Shown here: positions 36,004 to 47,600 of the stretch, piece after piece | Layout: each line of letters starts with the position of its first letter | Position numbering within the stretch: the first letter of the stretch is position 1 | Source: Dermacentor variabilis | Lineage: Eukaryota; Arthropoda; Arachnida; Ixodida; Ixodidae | Direction of reading: 5' to 3' | DNA: 64,000 nt | Assembly: GCF_050947875.1 (NCBI RefSeq) | Contig: NC_134570.1 | Span: forward strand, 103,278,122-103,342,121 | The notes under the pieces: generated by a model | Told to the model about the DNA's origin: nothing | Databases searched by the model: none | The model's input: only the letters and a program-made list of their open reading frames with translations | Position numbers and translations under genes: made by a program

Positions 36004-36832
36004 TTGCATGCGTGTTTCAAGGCTGTTTTCACTATGCCCACTTGTGCTGAGCTCGCGAAAAGAATCGATGAACTCGAATCAAATTTAGGAAATGGGATCG
36101 GTAAACTTGAAGAAGACATAGCAGTCAAGCTAATGGTAAGATTTAAGGCTGCTGGCATAGATTTTGATGAAATGAAAGAACAGATCCGTAACCTGGTCTC
36201 GAGCGTTGAATTTCTCAACGACATGGTTGAAAAACTGCGCTCAGAAAACGCCTTGCTCGTTAGTGAAAACAAAGAGCTGAAACTGCAAAACACCTCACTC
36301 ACTACTGAATGCCATGAAATCAAGTTGGAAAACAGTACTCTCTCTCGCAAACTGTCTGATTTAGAGCAGTATTCAAGGATAAACAATGTAGAGATCAAAG
36401 GCATTCCGTGCACTCAAGGTGAAGATTGCAACATAATCATTCAGACAATCGGAGATAAAATTGGCTGTCCTGTCTCACCCATCGATCTGGAAGTCGTTCA
36501 CCGCGTTCCAACCAAAGATGAAAGCAAAAAAAAACGTGATCACCCGGTTCTACTCTCGAACAAAGAAAGCAGACTTCGTCAGCAAGGCGCGAAAAGCGAA
36601 GCTTTGCCTCAGTGACATCGGCTTCTCTGGACTAGTTCAGGACACTGAAGTGTATGTCAACGATCACTTGACATCGCAGAACAAAGCACTATTATCTAAA
36701 GCCCTGTCATTAAAGAAGGCTAAGAAATGGAATTTCCTCTGGACAGATAACTGCCAGATTAAAGCCCGCAAGAGCATCGGTAGTAGGGTGTTTCGCATTG
36801 CTAACGAATCTGACTTGGCTGTATTTACTTAA
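36004..36832 (+). pseudogene. LINE ORF1, coiled coil and RNA-binding type, one frameshift
   Basis: The first segment (36004 to about 36530) has heptad-like Leu/Glu/Lys repeats from about residue 10 to 110 and then LEQYSRINNVEIKGIP, the signature at the start of the RRM-like domain in ORF1 proteins. At an A9 run (36526-36534) the frame is lost: the continuation (KKNVITRFYSRTKKADF to SDLAVFT-stop at 36832) is in another frame, as if one extra A were present. The intact protein would bind element RNA and form particles. The A-run could be a real mutation or a homopolymer sequencing error. Confidence 0.75.
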
Positions 36833-36889
36833 TACAGCTCTGTACCTTGGGAAACTTTTCAGAAACCCTCGCTAATAACAAAAACAAAC

Positions 36890-39750
36890 ATGTCCGCGTA
36901 TTTTTCAACTAACCAATTAAATGAACTAAAAACTAATAGTTCATGCTCGGCCGTTCATTTCAACGCACGAAGTTTGCGGAAACACTATGACGACTTTAAT
37001 TCCCTTCTGTCAACGCTCTCTTTTCGATTTACCATCATTAGCTTTACTGAGACTTGGCTCTGCAATGACGACAAAAACTTATTTTCCTTCCCCTCTTACT
37101 CAGCCGAATACTGTCATAGACAAACTAGCAGTCATGGTGGTGTGGCCGTTTACATATCATCACATCTTAGCTATAAACGTCGTCATGACCTCGACTTAAA
37201 GCTAACTAACTGTGAATCTGTTTGGTTAGAATTCAATCATCCTTTTCTTCAGGCTGATAACAGAAACTTTATTTTTGATTGCATTTACAGATCACCGTCT
37301 TCATCTTACATTGACTTTTGTTCTGCCCTCGATCAATCCCTAGAGAAACTATCATTTAATAACAAGAATGTAGTTATTATGGGCGATATCAATATAAACC
37401 TTCTGGATGACACTTCCCCTACCTGCTCCCTTTATAGCAACTGTTTTCAGAGTTACGGTTTTGAATGTTTGGTAACGCTACCTACTCGTTGTAATAAGAT
37501 AAATGAGGGCACACTACTAGATCATGCGCTAAGCAACATGACGTCACCGCCAGAGGCTGGTATCCTTGATGTCGACATAACAGACCATTATCCTATCTTT
37601 ATTTTCCTCAACTCAGAGCCGCAGTCACCCACTATTTCATACTTCAGCTACGTACTGAACAAAGACGCCTTTTTGGAATCTGTGACTACAACTGTCTGGT
37701 CTGCTGTCCTTGAAAATAATGATCCGCAAGAAGCTTTTTCTCAGTTCTCCGCAATTTTGTTATCATTAATCGATTCACATATCGTCAAGAAAAAATGCAA
37801 GAAAATCCTCTCCCTTCCTCAAAACCCTTGGTTAAATGCTAGCATACTAGCCAATATGCGGAAACGTGACAACCTATATAAAAAAACTAAAAGGCAACCT
37901 TTTAATGTCGCCCTCTCTGCACGATACAAACAATTTTGCAACGCACTCAACAGCAAAATAAAGAATGCGAGGAAGACCTACTATGAGCACAAACTTAGTC
38001 AGTCTGGCAGCAACTCGAGGCAAAAGTGGCAAGTTTTAAATTCATTTTTGCGCAGAAATGAACAACTCTCATTCATCGATACCATCACAAACGATCACAT
38101 TACATATGATCAACCAGTTCAGATAGCAAGAGCGTTCAGTGATGCCTTTTTTCCGGACAAACCAGTCATCAGTAGCCGTCCTTTGTCACTGAATCGTGTG
38201 CCGCATTCATTTTTTCTTTACCCTACAACTCCCCATGAGGTTCTTGATGTCATTCGCAAGCTGAAAGTAACCAGTGCCGGTCTTGATAATATTCATCCTA
38301 GTAACATAAAACTAATTGCTCATCTCATATGTGATGTTTTATGTTTTATTATCAATTTAATATTCAGGACCGACATTTTTCCATCTGGCCTGAAACGAGC
38401 AAAGGTAATTCCAGTTTTTAAGAGAGGCGATCGTTCTTTACTAACAAATTACCGCCCAATATGTATACTTCCATTCTTTAGTAAAGTGATTGAAAAGTTG
38501 ACTGTTACTCGATTAACCAATTACCTGTCTAAATTTAATATTCTTTGCAATTCTCAGTATGGTTTTCGTCCTGGCTATTCAACCGACCTTGCACTTATCT
38601 TCCTAACGGATCGCTTAAAAGAAGCTATTGATAAAGGGTTTTTTGCTGGTTCAGTTCTTATTGATTTTACGAAAGCTTTTGACACTATTAACCATCACAT
38701 TTTGTTTTTAAAGTTGGAAGCTCTAGGCATAACTGGGCCAGCGCTAATGTTACTACGAACCTACCTGTAGGATAGACATAACATAGTTAAAATTTCTAAT
38801 GTTTTTTCAGAAGCCAAGGTTACTAACCTAGGGGTACCGCAGGGTTCTATTCTGGGACCTTTATTATTTTTATTTACATTAACGATCTGCCTGACTGTCT
38901 AACATCCTCACAATGTGTGTTGTACGCCGACGACACAACCATAATTAACTACGATAAAAATATTTCGTCCTTAGTTACTAAACTAAATAATGACTTGGCT
39001 AAGGTTACAAACTGGTGTATAGATAATAATCTTGTTATTAATCCCTCGAAAACCAAGTTTATTGCATTTAATTCCCCCCAGAAACCATTTTGTTCAGTTC
39101 CGTTGCTGATTCTTGGTTCCCATTTAATCCCTTCTAGCACTCATTGCTCATTCTTAGGGGTAGAACTAGATTCTAACCTCAAGTTTCATCATCATATCTC
39201 GAATATCAAAAAGAAAGTTGCTTACGGCATTCGGTTATTAATTAGAGCCCGCCAATTTTTTAACTGTTCTACACTTGTGTCACTATATTACGCTTTTATA
39301 CACTCACACATTAACTACTCGTTAATATGTTGGGGAAATACATACAATACTCACCTCAGTTCACTTCAAACTTTGCAAAACCAAGCAATTAGAATAGTCA
39401 CCTCTAGTCCCTATAATACTAGCGCTCTCCCATTGCTACACCGTAATAACATTCTGTCTGTCAAAAAAACTGTGATGTATAATCTGGGTATATTTATTTT
39501 TAAGTTATTGAATAATGAAGTTCCTGCATGTAAAATTCCTAAAACCTGCCTGATCAACACTAATGTCACTAGATTTGCTTTGCACAATAATCTAATTTTA
39601 CCTCAAGTGCGCACCAACTATGGCAAACAATCAGTTCATTTTTCTGCCTTTTCATTTTGGAATTCCATACCACTTTGTGTCAAAACTTCGCGTTCAACAT
39701 CCGTATTTAAAAAACACCTCAAGAACTTTCTTCTAACAGAAAATATTTAA
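36890..39750 (+). pseudogene. LINE ORF2: endonuclease and reverse transcriptase with two lesions
   Basis: Begins 57 bp after ORF1. Endonuclease motifs: HFNARSL (residue 24), FTETWL (about 52), GGVAVYIS (about 83), YRSPSS (about 133), MGDININLL (about 164) and ITDHYP (about 230). Reverse transcriptase motifs: AKVIPVFKRGDR, NYRPICILPFFSKVIEK, QYGFRPGYSTD, LIDFTKAFDTI (motif A), GVPQGSILGPLL (motif B) and VLYADDTTI (motif C, about 38920). A TAG at 38768-38770 interrupts the frame after motif A, and a 1-nt loss in the T-rich stretch at about 38866-38872 shifts it. The rest runs cleanly to a stop at 39748-39750. Otherwise intact, about 950 codons. Confidence 0.85.
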
Positions 39751-40261
39751 CGTTAACTTCTTTTTTTCTTCTTTTTTTTTCTCTTTTTCTTCACCCTTAT
39801 TACTTCAAATATTCTGCTATTCTGATACCTTTCTTTTTTATTAATAGTCATGTGTATTTCAAAGTTGTTTTGTTTGTTGTTTCTACTGTTGCATTTATGG
39901 TCATGTATATTTGAAATTCTTTTTTGTGTGTGTGTCTTGCACGTTTGGGTAAAATTACCTTTACCGTTCAATTCGTTTAGCTCATTTGGTTTTACTGCAT
40001 TTGCTCCTTGCTATTGTATAATTTCCTTCGTTAGATTTCTTGTAACTAACTCGTAATCTTGTTTTGCATTCTCCAGTACTTACTTTCTTCCATGTTTGCT
40101 TATATATGATTTTAATGTAGTTCAATTCGTTGCTTTAGAAAGCGCATTTTTATAAATAACAGGAGGTCCCGATACAGTCATTGACTATGGGACCTCCTTC
40201 TGTATATTATTTGTTTTTACAACCTGTAATCTATAATGAATAAAATCAATTTCAATTTCAA

Positions 40262-41277
40262 AGGGCGCATTACGGGCACCCGAGCCTACAGGGTTATGTG
40301 CCTTTGAGCTTGTACCCTTTATGCACTATCAGCAGGATTTGCCCACATGATGACTTGTTGTTGTCTGCATCTCGGACGCACTTCTCTTTTTCAGATCCAA
40401 GCCATAAACAGCTTCACTGTAAAAATTTGTAGGGCAACTTCACTTTTAAGTGTGGAACGCAATAACATTCAAAAATCCCTGACTGTTGTAACGCTTCCCT
40501 GCAATCGCAGCTTTCTTACGGATGCGTGCAGGCGAGCGAGATGGTGTTGTTGCAAGGAACCGAGTACGTCGCGCAGCTATGTGAATGGTAGAAACACTAG
40601 ATAGGGGCTTGTGTTTGATTGTTCGCGTAACAGAGTGAAGTTTTCTGGTAAATAAAAAACAAACTCTGACGCTATCATGCCTGTATGTTGTGTTTACGCT
40701 GCACTTAACGAATTTTCTGACACATTTTACTTTGAAGAATTGCATTAATTCAACAACGGCTCCGTACCACGCGCAGGACCTACGTGGTTCTACTTGGGAA
40801 TGATTTTTCGCGCCACGACGTCCGACGCCGACAACGGATCTTTTTCCGACGCGGGGCCCTTAACGCTACCGCGTTATTAAAACAAGCTTGTCTGGCTCTA
40901 TCAGTGCGACCTGAGCTGCCATTTGGACGTTGTTTACCTTTATTAGCAATTGATTTTCAAAATTTTCTTCGACCATATACTCTTGTTTTCAATTCGCAGA
41001 TACAAGTCAGCAGCAAGGCTTAAGACTTGCTCGATGTGCGCGTTGCAGGAAAGACCGGTGTTGCAAAATACGAGCACATTGTGCTCGAGATCGATTACTA
41101 ATCAGAAAGGCTCGCTTCTGGGTCCTTCATGAAATGCAGCTCTTAGTTATTGCTGGGGCTCAGAGAATGCGTTAAGGTTAGAGCTAGAAAGTCACCCGTA
41201 GCTGATTTTCTGGCACCAACGTCCGATGTGGCCATTGCTGTCTAGTCAGAGCAGCGCCGCTTTAGGTCATCGGTCAT
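40262..41277. other. intergenic, nothing recognised
   Basis: No gene or repeat recognised between the LINE end and the hairpin at 41278. Confidence 0.4.
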
Positions 41278-41434
41278 GTGGGCCGCTATCTTGTGGGCGT
41301 TCGAAAAGCCAATGTTCGGTTTCGCCTCACGCGATTGGCCTAGATTGGCCCAAGCCATCCTATCGGCGTCTGGACAATTGCGTGAGGTGAAACCGAACGT
41401 TGGCGTTTCGGAAACGTACAAAATAGTGGCCCTG
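41278..41434. repeat. fold-back repeat (hairpin)
   Basis: The arm at about 41278-41341 and the arm at about 41371-41434 are inverted matches, with core 'gttcggtttcgcctcacgc' opposite 'gcgtgaggtgaaaccgaac' (one mismatch in 19) and flanks 'gccaa' and 'ttggc'. The spacer is about 29 bp. A MITE-like fold-back is likely. Both strands are open across it only because of the symmetry. Confidence 0.7.
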
Positions 41435-44400
41435 GTTGAGCGGTCAGATGAGGGAACCAACACTAACTGTGGGGGTTGCAGGTAGGAACATATGCATGCG
41501 AGGCTTCGCAACCACTTGCATTCTGCTGCAGTTCCTGTATCATTGAAGGATCCAAGGTTCCTTCGATTGTTACAGCTTGTCTGGTCAATAAACTAATTCG
41601 TGATATGCGATTCGTTACTGGAAAAGTAATTGAAATACAGTGACTGTTACATAGTAATGAAAGTAATCAATCAATTACAACATTACCCAAAAGTGTTACA
41701 TGTGTTACAAAAGTGTTACATTACCCAATTTATTTACATGTAATTCGTAACGAGCAAGCCTACATATTGTCTGGTGCGGCGCTACAGTGCTTTTAATATA
41801 GAGGTCTGTGATTTGCAAATACGTCCCAGTATGCATACAGAGTGACGTGTAACGTGTATAGCAATAAATTAAAACCATGTTGTCAGAATATCTTTGCCTA
41901 TCGCTCTTTCTTTGAGGCGAATTTGCGTTTGCCTGGTCCTACAGAAGAGGAAAGGTTCACGGCAAGTTTTTTGTATGTACACCCTACACACTAAATGTAA
42001 TGAAATCGGGAACGTGCACATTATTCTGAAACTTCCATTCGCCGAAGTACTGCTGGCATAAGCTAGTAAATAATGAGAAGGCTGAAATAAGCGGTAAATA
42101 AATGAGAAGGCAGAAATTGTTTGCTTTATTCTACAAAAAAAGTTTGCTTGCAGTTTTGCACCCAAAAAAGCATTTCAAGCTACAGTTAAAATATAGGTGA
42201 TGCCCGAGCAGGATAATGGCAGGATACTTGAGCTGCGGGGCAGAAAAAGAACACAGAGAATAAATTCACGGATATGAACAATTTTCGCAGTGTCACTCTC
42301 ACTATGCGACCATGCGCTTTAATTTGAGCACCTGTTAGAAATGTTTGATGTTGAAAAAATATATCATACCAAAATATCCCAGTGGGCGTCTATGATTCGA
42401 TGGTCAAGGCTTACCAGATTTTCATCACCCGGCAGCTTTGGTGCTTTTATGCTACGACCTGTGTCGGTCGCAAGGAGAGTTATGGAAGAAGGTAAACCAG
42501 ACGGAATAGAAGCATGAAGTCAAAGTTCTTAACGTTGTTAAATGAGATGCTACCAAGTTCCATCAGAGAGAACGACGCCATGCTTCAATGATAAAAGACA
42601 GCTGATGCTGTGAAAGATGCACGGAGCTCTTTGTTGATAAACTGTGTGAAACTGAACTTTCGGTTAAGTTCCAGTAAGGGACTTCGTTTATTTCCCATTA
42701 TTACAGGTAAAATGCGATTTCTGAGAAGATGAAGAAAAATACACGTTCCCTATCAGGTGCAAAATTGCTGATAGCTTTATCGCTATTCCCACCAACTCGA
42801 TCATACGTGTTCATGTCTAAACACCTAGCTTCGTGAACTTCATATCTGTGAATGCGAGGAACATGACCACCTCAACGCGAGCGCAAGCCACAATTTCACA
42901 AGAGCAGGAAGCGCAGGTATTTGTAGGTAGAATACCAGCTCTGGTTCTCGAAAAGATGAACACATCCTAAAGGTGTCTTTGCGTGAATCTGGCACGTTCT
43001 CATGATGTTTCCATGCAGGAAAACAATGAATTATAAAAGAAATCAAGTATGCATGCTCCGAGCTACGCACAGCGGTACTTATAAAGTGAAGAAAGGGGAG
43101 CGATCTCACGTGTTGGCGCAGTTCAACAAAACTTTTTTTTAAGAAAGAACTAAATGCAAAATACTTCCGCTGCTCATAAATTTTTATCCCATACCATTTG
43201 TGCAGTTGTCTTAGACTTCTATTTTTTTGCTTTTGTTTCTCTGTGCGCCAGCACTCAGGCTGTAGCGTTGTTGCTCGGTACACTGAAGAAAATATTGACT
43301 TGTTATTATTATTATTTTTTCTTCACAAACACGCCTTTTATTCAACTCCCTCTGTGCAAGTTCGTGGATCCTGGAGCAACTTCGCGCAGCCCTGTTGCGC
43401 GGCAAGTGACCGCCAGCACGAGCACCGACTCTCCACAACGGTGCGGCTTCATGCAAATTAGTGATGTATTTTAACGCGACTACATTAAGAGCCCCGTGCC
43501 GCAGAAAATCTGGCGTAGGCGCCGGCGTAAGTTCAACTTGGCTCACCCCCAAATTTCAGTTGGCCCACTCCTACTATTGGCTTCCTCATGCGCTTTTCAT
43601 GGAACCCTACGTATCCCCATGAGAATTTTCTTGGGTCAACCTTTCTTTAATTTGATTTCGATTGTTATATGAAAATAAAGCTTTAAGGTAAAGCTTTAAA
43701 TAAAGCTTTAAAAATAAAGCTATAAAGCTTCCAATGATCTTCATTTACATTACTATAACGATTATATGTTTTAACTTCGCCAATTACGCACTTTCCTGCA
43801 TACAGGGCATTACACTTTTCGCGTGACGGGCTGGGGTACTGGCCAAAGAATAGTTACGCATTAAAGAGTTATGCATTTAACCACATGGACTATGCGTTTC
43901 CACTACCACACATAAGTAGTCTTAAATGTCTCTGCAGAATTTTTTCCAGTACATTTTTCTATTTTTATCCATTAATGTTGTAGCACTTTGGTTTAATTAT
44001 TTATTTTTTCTAAACAAATCATGTGTGGGTTGGGGGGGGGACACAATCCATCCTTTTCTAGCTTATCGTGGATGGCATAGTTTAATTGTTGTTGCCTTGC
44101 CTTGCCTTCTTTCTTTGTTGCACTTTCCATCGTGGTGATTCAGCCATTATTATGGCAGTTGCTGCGTCGTACGCCTACTCAGTAGTGCATCATCTTCGTG
44201 CAATATTTACTAGTATCTTACAGTGCGTACTTTTTCGTGTTTTTAGTTCTCATTTTATTTGTACTTTCTTTACTGACTGTATTGACCTTGCACGCAAATG
44301 CGTTGTCCTATTAAAGCTTTATTTACGTTGATGCTTGCTTTGTCTTGTTGTCTAGCGCTTATTCCACGTTGATATTACCGTACGTTCCCTTTACTGAATG

Positions 44401-44436
44401 CCTTCCTGAAGGTTTGCGAGGTATTCTTCAATAAAT
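41435..44436. other. intergenic, AT-rich, simple repeats only
   Basis: Repeated 'gtgttaca' and 'attaccc' words occur at 41690-41740, a four-fold 'ataaagcttta'-type tandem at 43678-43732, and a G9 run at 44032-44040. No gene recognised. Confidence 0.45.
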
Positions 44437-44440
44437 ATAT

Positions 44441-44567
44441 TGTTACGGTTAATGTTAAACCGGCTTTATTTAAGGGACGAGATTGATGGTGAAGTCAAGA
44501 TGGCGTCCCGAGGCTGCACACGCTAACGTCTTCTTCCTCTTCTGCTCGCCCGGCTCATGCCGTAGCA
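44441..44567 (-). repeat. 3' LTR
   Basis: 127 bp, TG...CA. Differs from 49511-49637 at two positions (gaggctg against gagactg, atgccgtag against atgctgtag). Contains AAATAAAG near its 3' end on the coding strand. Very short for a gypsy-class LTR. Confidence 0.92.
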
Positions 44568-44607
44568 ATCCCCGGTTGCCAGACGAAGCCCGCTGGGCAA
44601 GTCCAAA

Positions 44608-47600
44608 TCACTCGGAAAGCGCAGGGTGAAACCGCTTAAGACGGGCAACATGTACTAACTGGGTCCGGCTAGACCGACGACCAGCGGACGTCAAGCGTGC
44701 CACCACGTACGTCAAGTCACTCAAGCGATCTACAATGGCGAATGGGCCCGTGTACTGGGGTAAAAACTTTTCGCTTAAGCCACGTTTACGTTCCGGAGTC
44801 CACAACCACACAAAGTCTCCTTTAGCGTACGAGACAGACTGGTGTCGGCTGTCATAGCGCTCTTTCGATCGGTGTTGCGATGCCACAGTACGAAGGCGAG
44901 CGATACGCCGGGCTTCTTCGGCAAGACAAAGCGTCTTGGCAACAGAGTACTCGCTGTGAAAGTCAAACGGTAGTATAGTGTCAATGCAGCTTAGCGGTGA
45001 ACGTGCGTAAAGGAGATAAAAAGGACTGTAATCGGTCGTCTCATGCTTTGCAGTATTATAAGCATTGGTGATGAATGGGAGTACGTCATCCCAGTCCTTG
45101 TGATCGGAAGATACGTACATGGCCAGTATGTTAGTTAGAGTTCTGTTCGTACGTTCTACAAGCCCATTTGTCTGAGGGTGATAAGGCGTTGAATGACGGA
45201 ACTGCGAACTGCAGAGTCGAAGCAGTTCTTCTACGGCGTCCGCAACAAACTGACGACCGCGATCGCTAATGATGACACGGGGGGGACCATGTCGAAGAAC
45301 AATGAATCGAAGCAAAAACGTTGCAACGGACACAGCTGTTGAAGATGGTACGGCCGCCGTTTCCGCGTAACTGGTCAGATGGTCGACACATACGATCACC
45401 CATCGGTTGTCGTTAGATGATCGGGGAAATGGGCCCAGAAGATCGATACCCACTTGTTCAAATGGCAGGCGAGGCGGCGGCAGAGGTTGGAGAAGACCTG
45501 GCGGAGCGGTCGTAGGGCGTTTGTAGCGTTGACATTGTTCGCAACTGGCGACGTAGTGCTTGACTGTGTCCCGCATTTTGGGCCAGTAAAAACGCTCCTG
45601 TGCCCGGTTCAAAGTTCTGATGAATCCTAGATAGCCAGAGGTCACATCGTCGTGCATGGCTCTCAGTATGTCCGTTCGCAGACTCTGCGGCACCACCAGA
45701 AGGAAGCGTGCGCCTTTAGCTGAACAATTGGTCTTGTAAAGCAGGCCGTCGCGGACACAAAATCGGCCAGTGGCTCCAGGACGCGATGCGGCTACAAATA
45801 GAGGTTCCAAACTAATATCATTTTCCTGCTCTGCTTTGAAAGTCGTCGAGTCTGGGAATGTAGAAGAAATGGGAGCAAAACAGTTATCAAAATTGTCTGC
45901 GTCACACTCCGTCGTCATCAGAGGAAGGCGGGAGAGACAGTCCGCATCTGCGTGGCGACGCCCGGACTTGTAGAAAATAACGAAGTCGTACTCCTGCAGT
46001 CGAAGAGCCCAACGTGCCAGTCGTCCACTCGGGTCACGGAGATTCACCAACCAGCATAACGCGTGGTGGTCAGTAACGATAGTGAACGGGCGTCCGTAGA
46101 TATAGGGCCGAAATTTGTGGACAGCGAAAACAGCTGCCAAGCATTCTTGCTCGGTCACAGTGTAATTGCGTTCCGCCTTAGTCAAAGAGCGACTAGCATA
46201 AGCCACAACGTGTTCAGCTCCGTCATGACGTTGCACTAGTACGGCACCGATGCCGATGCCACTGGCATCAGCGTGCACTTCCGTAGGTGCGGATGCATCG
46301 AAGTGACGCAATACGGGCCCTGACGTTAGTAGAAATTTTAGCTGGCGGAACGCGTCGTCGCAAGCCGATGTCCAGTTGAAGGGGACGGCTTTTTGGAGAA
46401 GACATGTTAGGGGGTACACCACGTCAGCGAACCTTGGGATGAAGCGCCGAAAATACGAGCACAGGCCCAAGAAACTACTCAACTCCCGCACTGACTTCGG
46501 TGCCTCGAAGGAGCTGACTGCCTCAATCTTCCGTGGATCTGGCCTCACACCGTTTTTGTCGACCAGATTCCCAAGTACTAACGTCTCCGTTTCCCCGAAA
46601 CGACATTTCTTGGAATTTAGGATCAAGCCGGCTTGTTTGACACAATCCAGAACAAGACTGAGACGGCTGTTATGCTCACTCAATGTGCTGCCAAAAATCA
46701 CCACATCATCGAGGTAGCACAAACAAATTTCCCATTTAAGTCCTCGGAGGATAGTATCCATGAATCGTTCGAATGTTGCTGGCGCGTTACAAAGGCCGAA
46801 CGGCATAACGTTAAATTCATAAAGACCATCTGGTGTCACGAAGGCCGTTTTCTCCTTATCGTCTGGGTGCATGGGTATCTGCCAATACCCTGATCGCAAA
46901 TCCAGTGATGAAAAGTAGGCAGCGGAATGTAAACAATCGATGACATCATCAATTCTAGGAAGTGGATACACATCCTTTTTGGTGACTGCATTCAGTTTCC
47001 TGTAATCAACGCAAAACCGCCACGATCCATCCTTCTTCTTTACTAAGATTACTGGTGCTGCCCACGGACTAGAGGACTCTTGAACAACACTTTTCCGCAG
47101 CATGTCTTTCACCTGTTCAGCAATAACTGTCCTCTCTGTTGCAGAAACGCGGTAAGGCTTTTGCCGAATGGGATGTGCTGATCCGGTGTCAATTCTGTGG
47201 CGAGCACGAGAACGAGGGAGTGAAGCCTGCTTGTAGCCTTGTGCGAAATCGAATACAGAAAGATGTGCCCACAAAACTTCTGCGAGAACGTGGCGCTCAT
47301 GTGAGGGCAGCGCCTTGTTGATCATCCATAGGATCTGCTCTTCAGAAGTGCTTTGGTGAGGATCGCTAGTACGAGACTGCTCCTCCTCGCTTAGAACTGT
47401 AATGGAGCTGTAAGCAATCTCGTCAAATTCAGCGAGCTTCATATCACGCGGAAGAACAGCAGGGACGCAAGAACAATTGAAAGCCCACAAATTTGAGACG
47501 CCATTCACTACTCTCACGACAGAGCGTGGTACGAGTACATCTTTCTTTGCGCAGCTCGACGTAAGTGGCTGGAATTGCGCGTCAAACGATGAAAGGTCGG

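Larger units (their letters stand above)
35375..40261 (+). mobile_element. nearly full-length CR1/L2-like LINE
   Basis: A 5' UTR with a duplicated 62-bp block is followed by ORF1 (36004-36832, one frameshift), ORF2 with endonuclease and reverse transcriptase (36890-39750, one stop and one frameshift), and a T-rich 3' UTR ending 'aataaaatcaatttcaatttcaa' (short tandem 3' tail) near 40261. No poly(A) and no RNase H; this fits the CR1/L2/jockey side of the LINE tree. Few lesions, so a relatively recent insertion. The left boundary is approximate and target duplications could not be fixed. Confidence 0.8.

Noticed and set aside
41242..41511. Opposed ORFs of 89 and 69 codons
   Set aside because: Both run across a fold-back repeat, so each strand mirrors the other; no protein motif.
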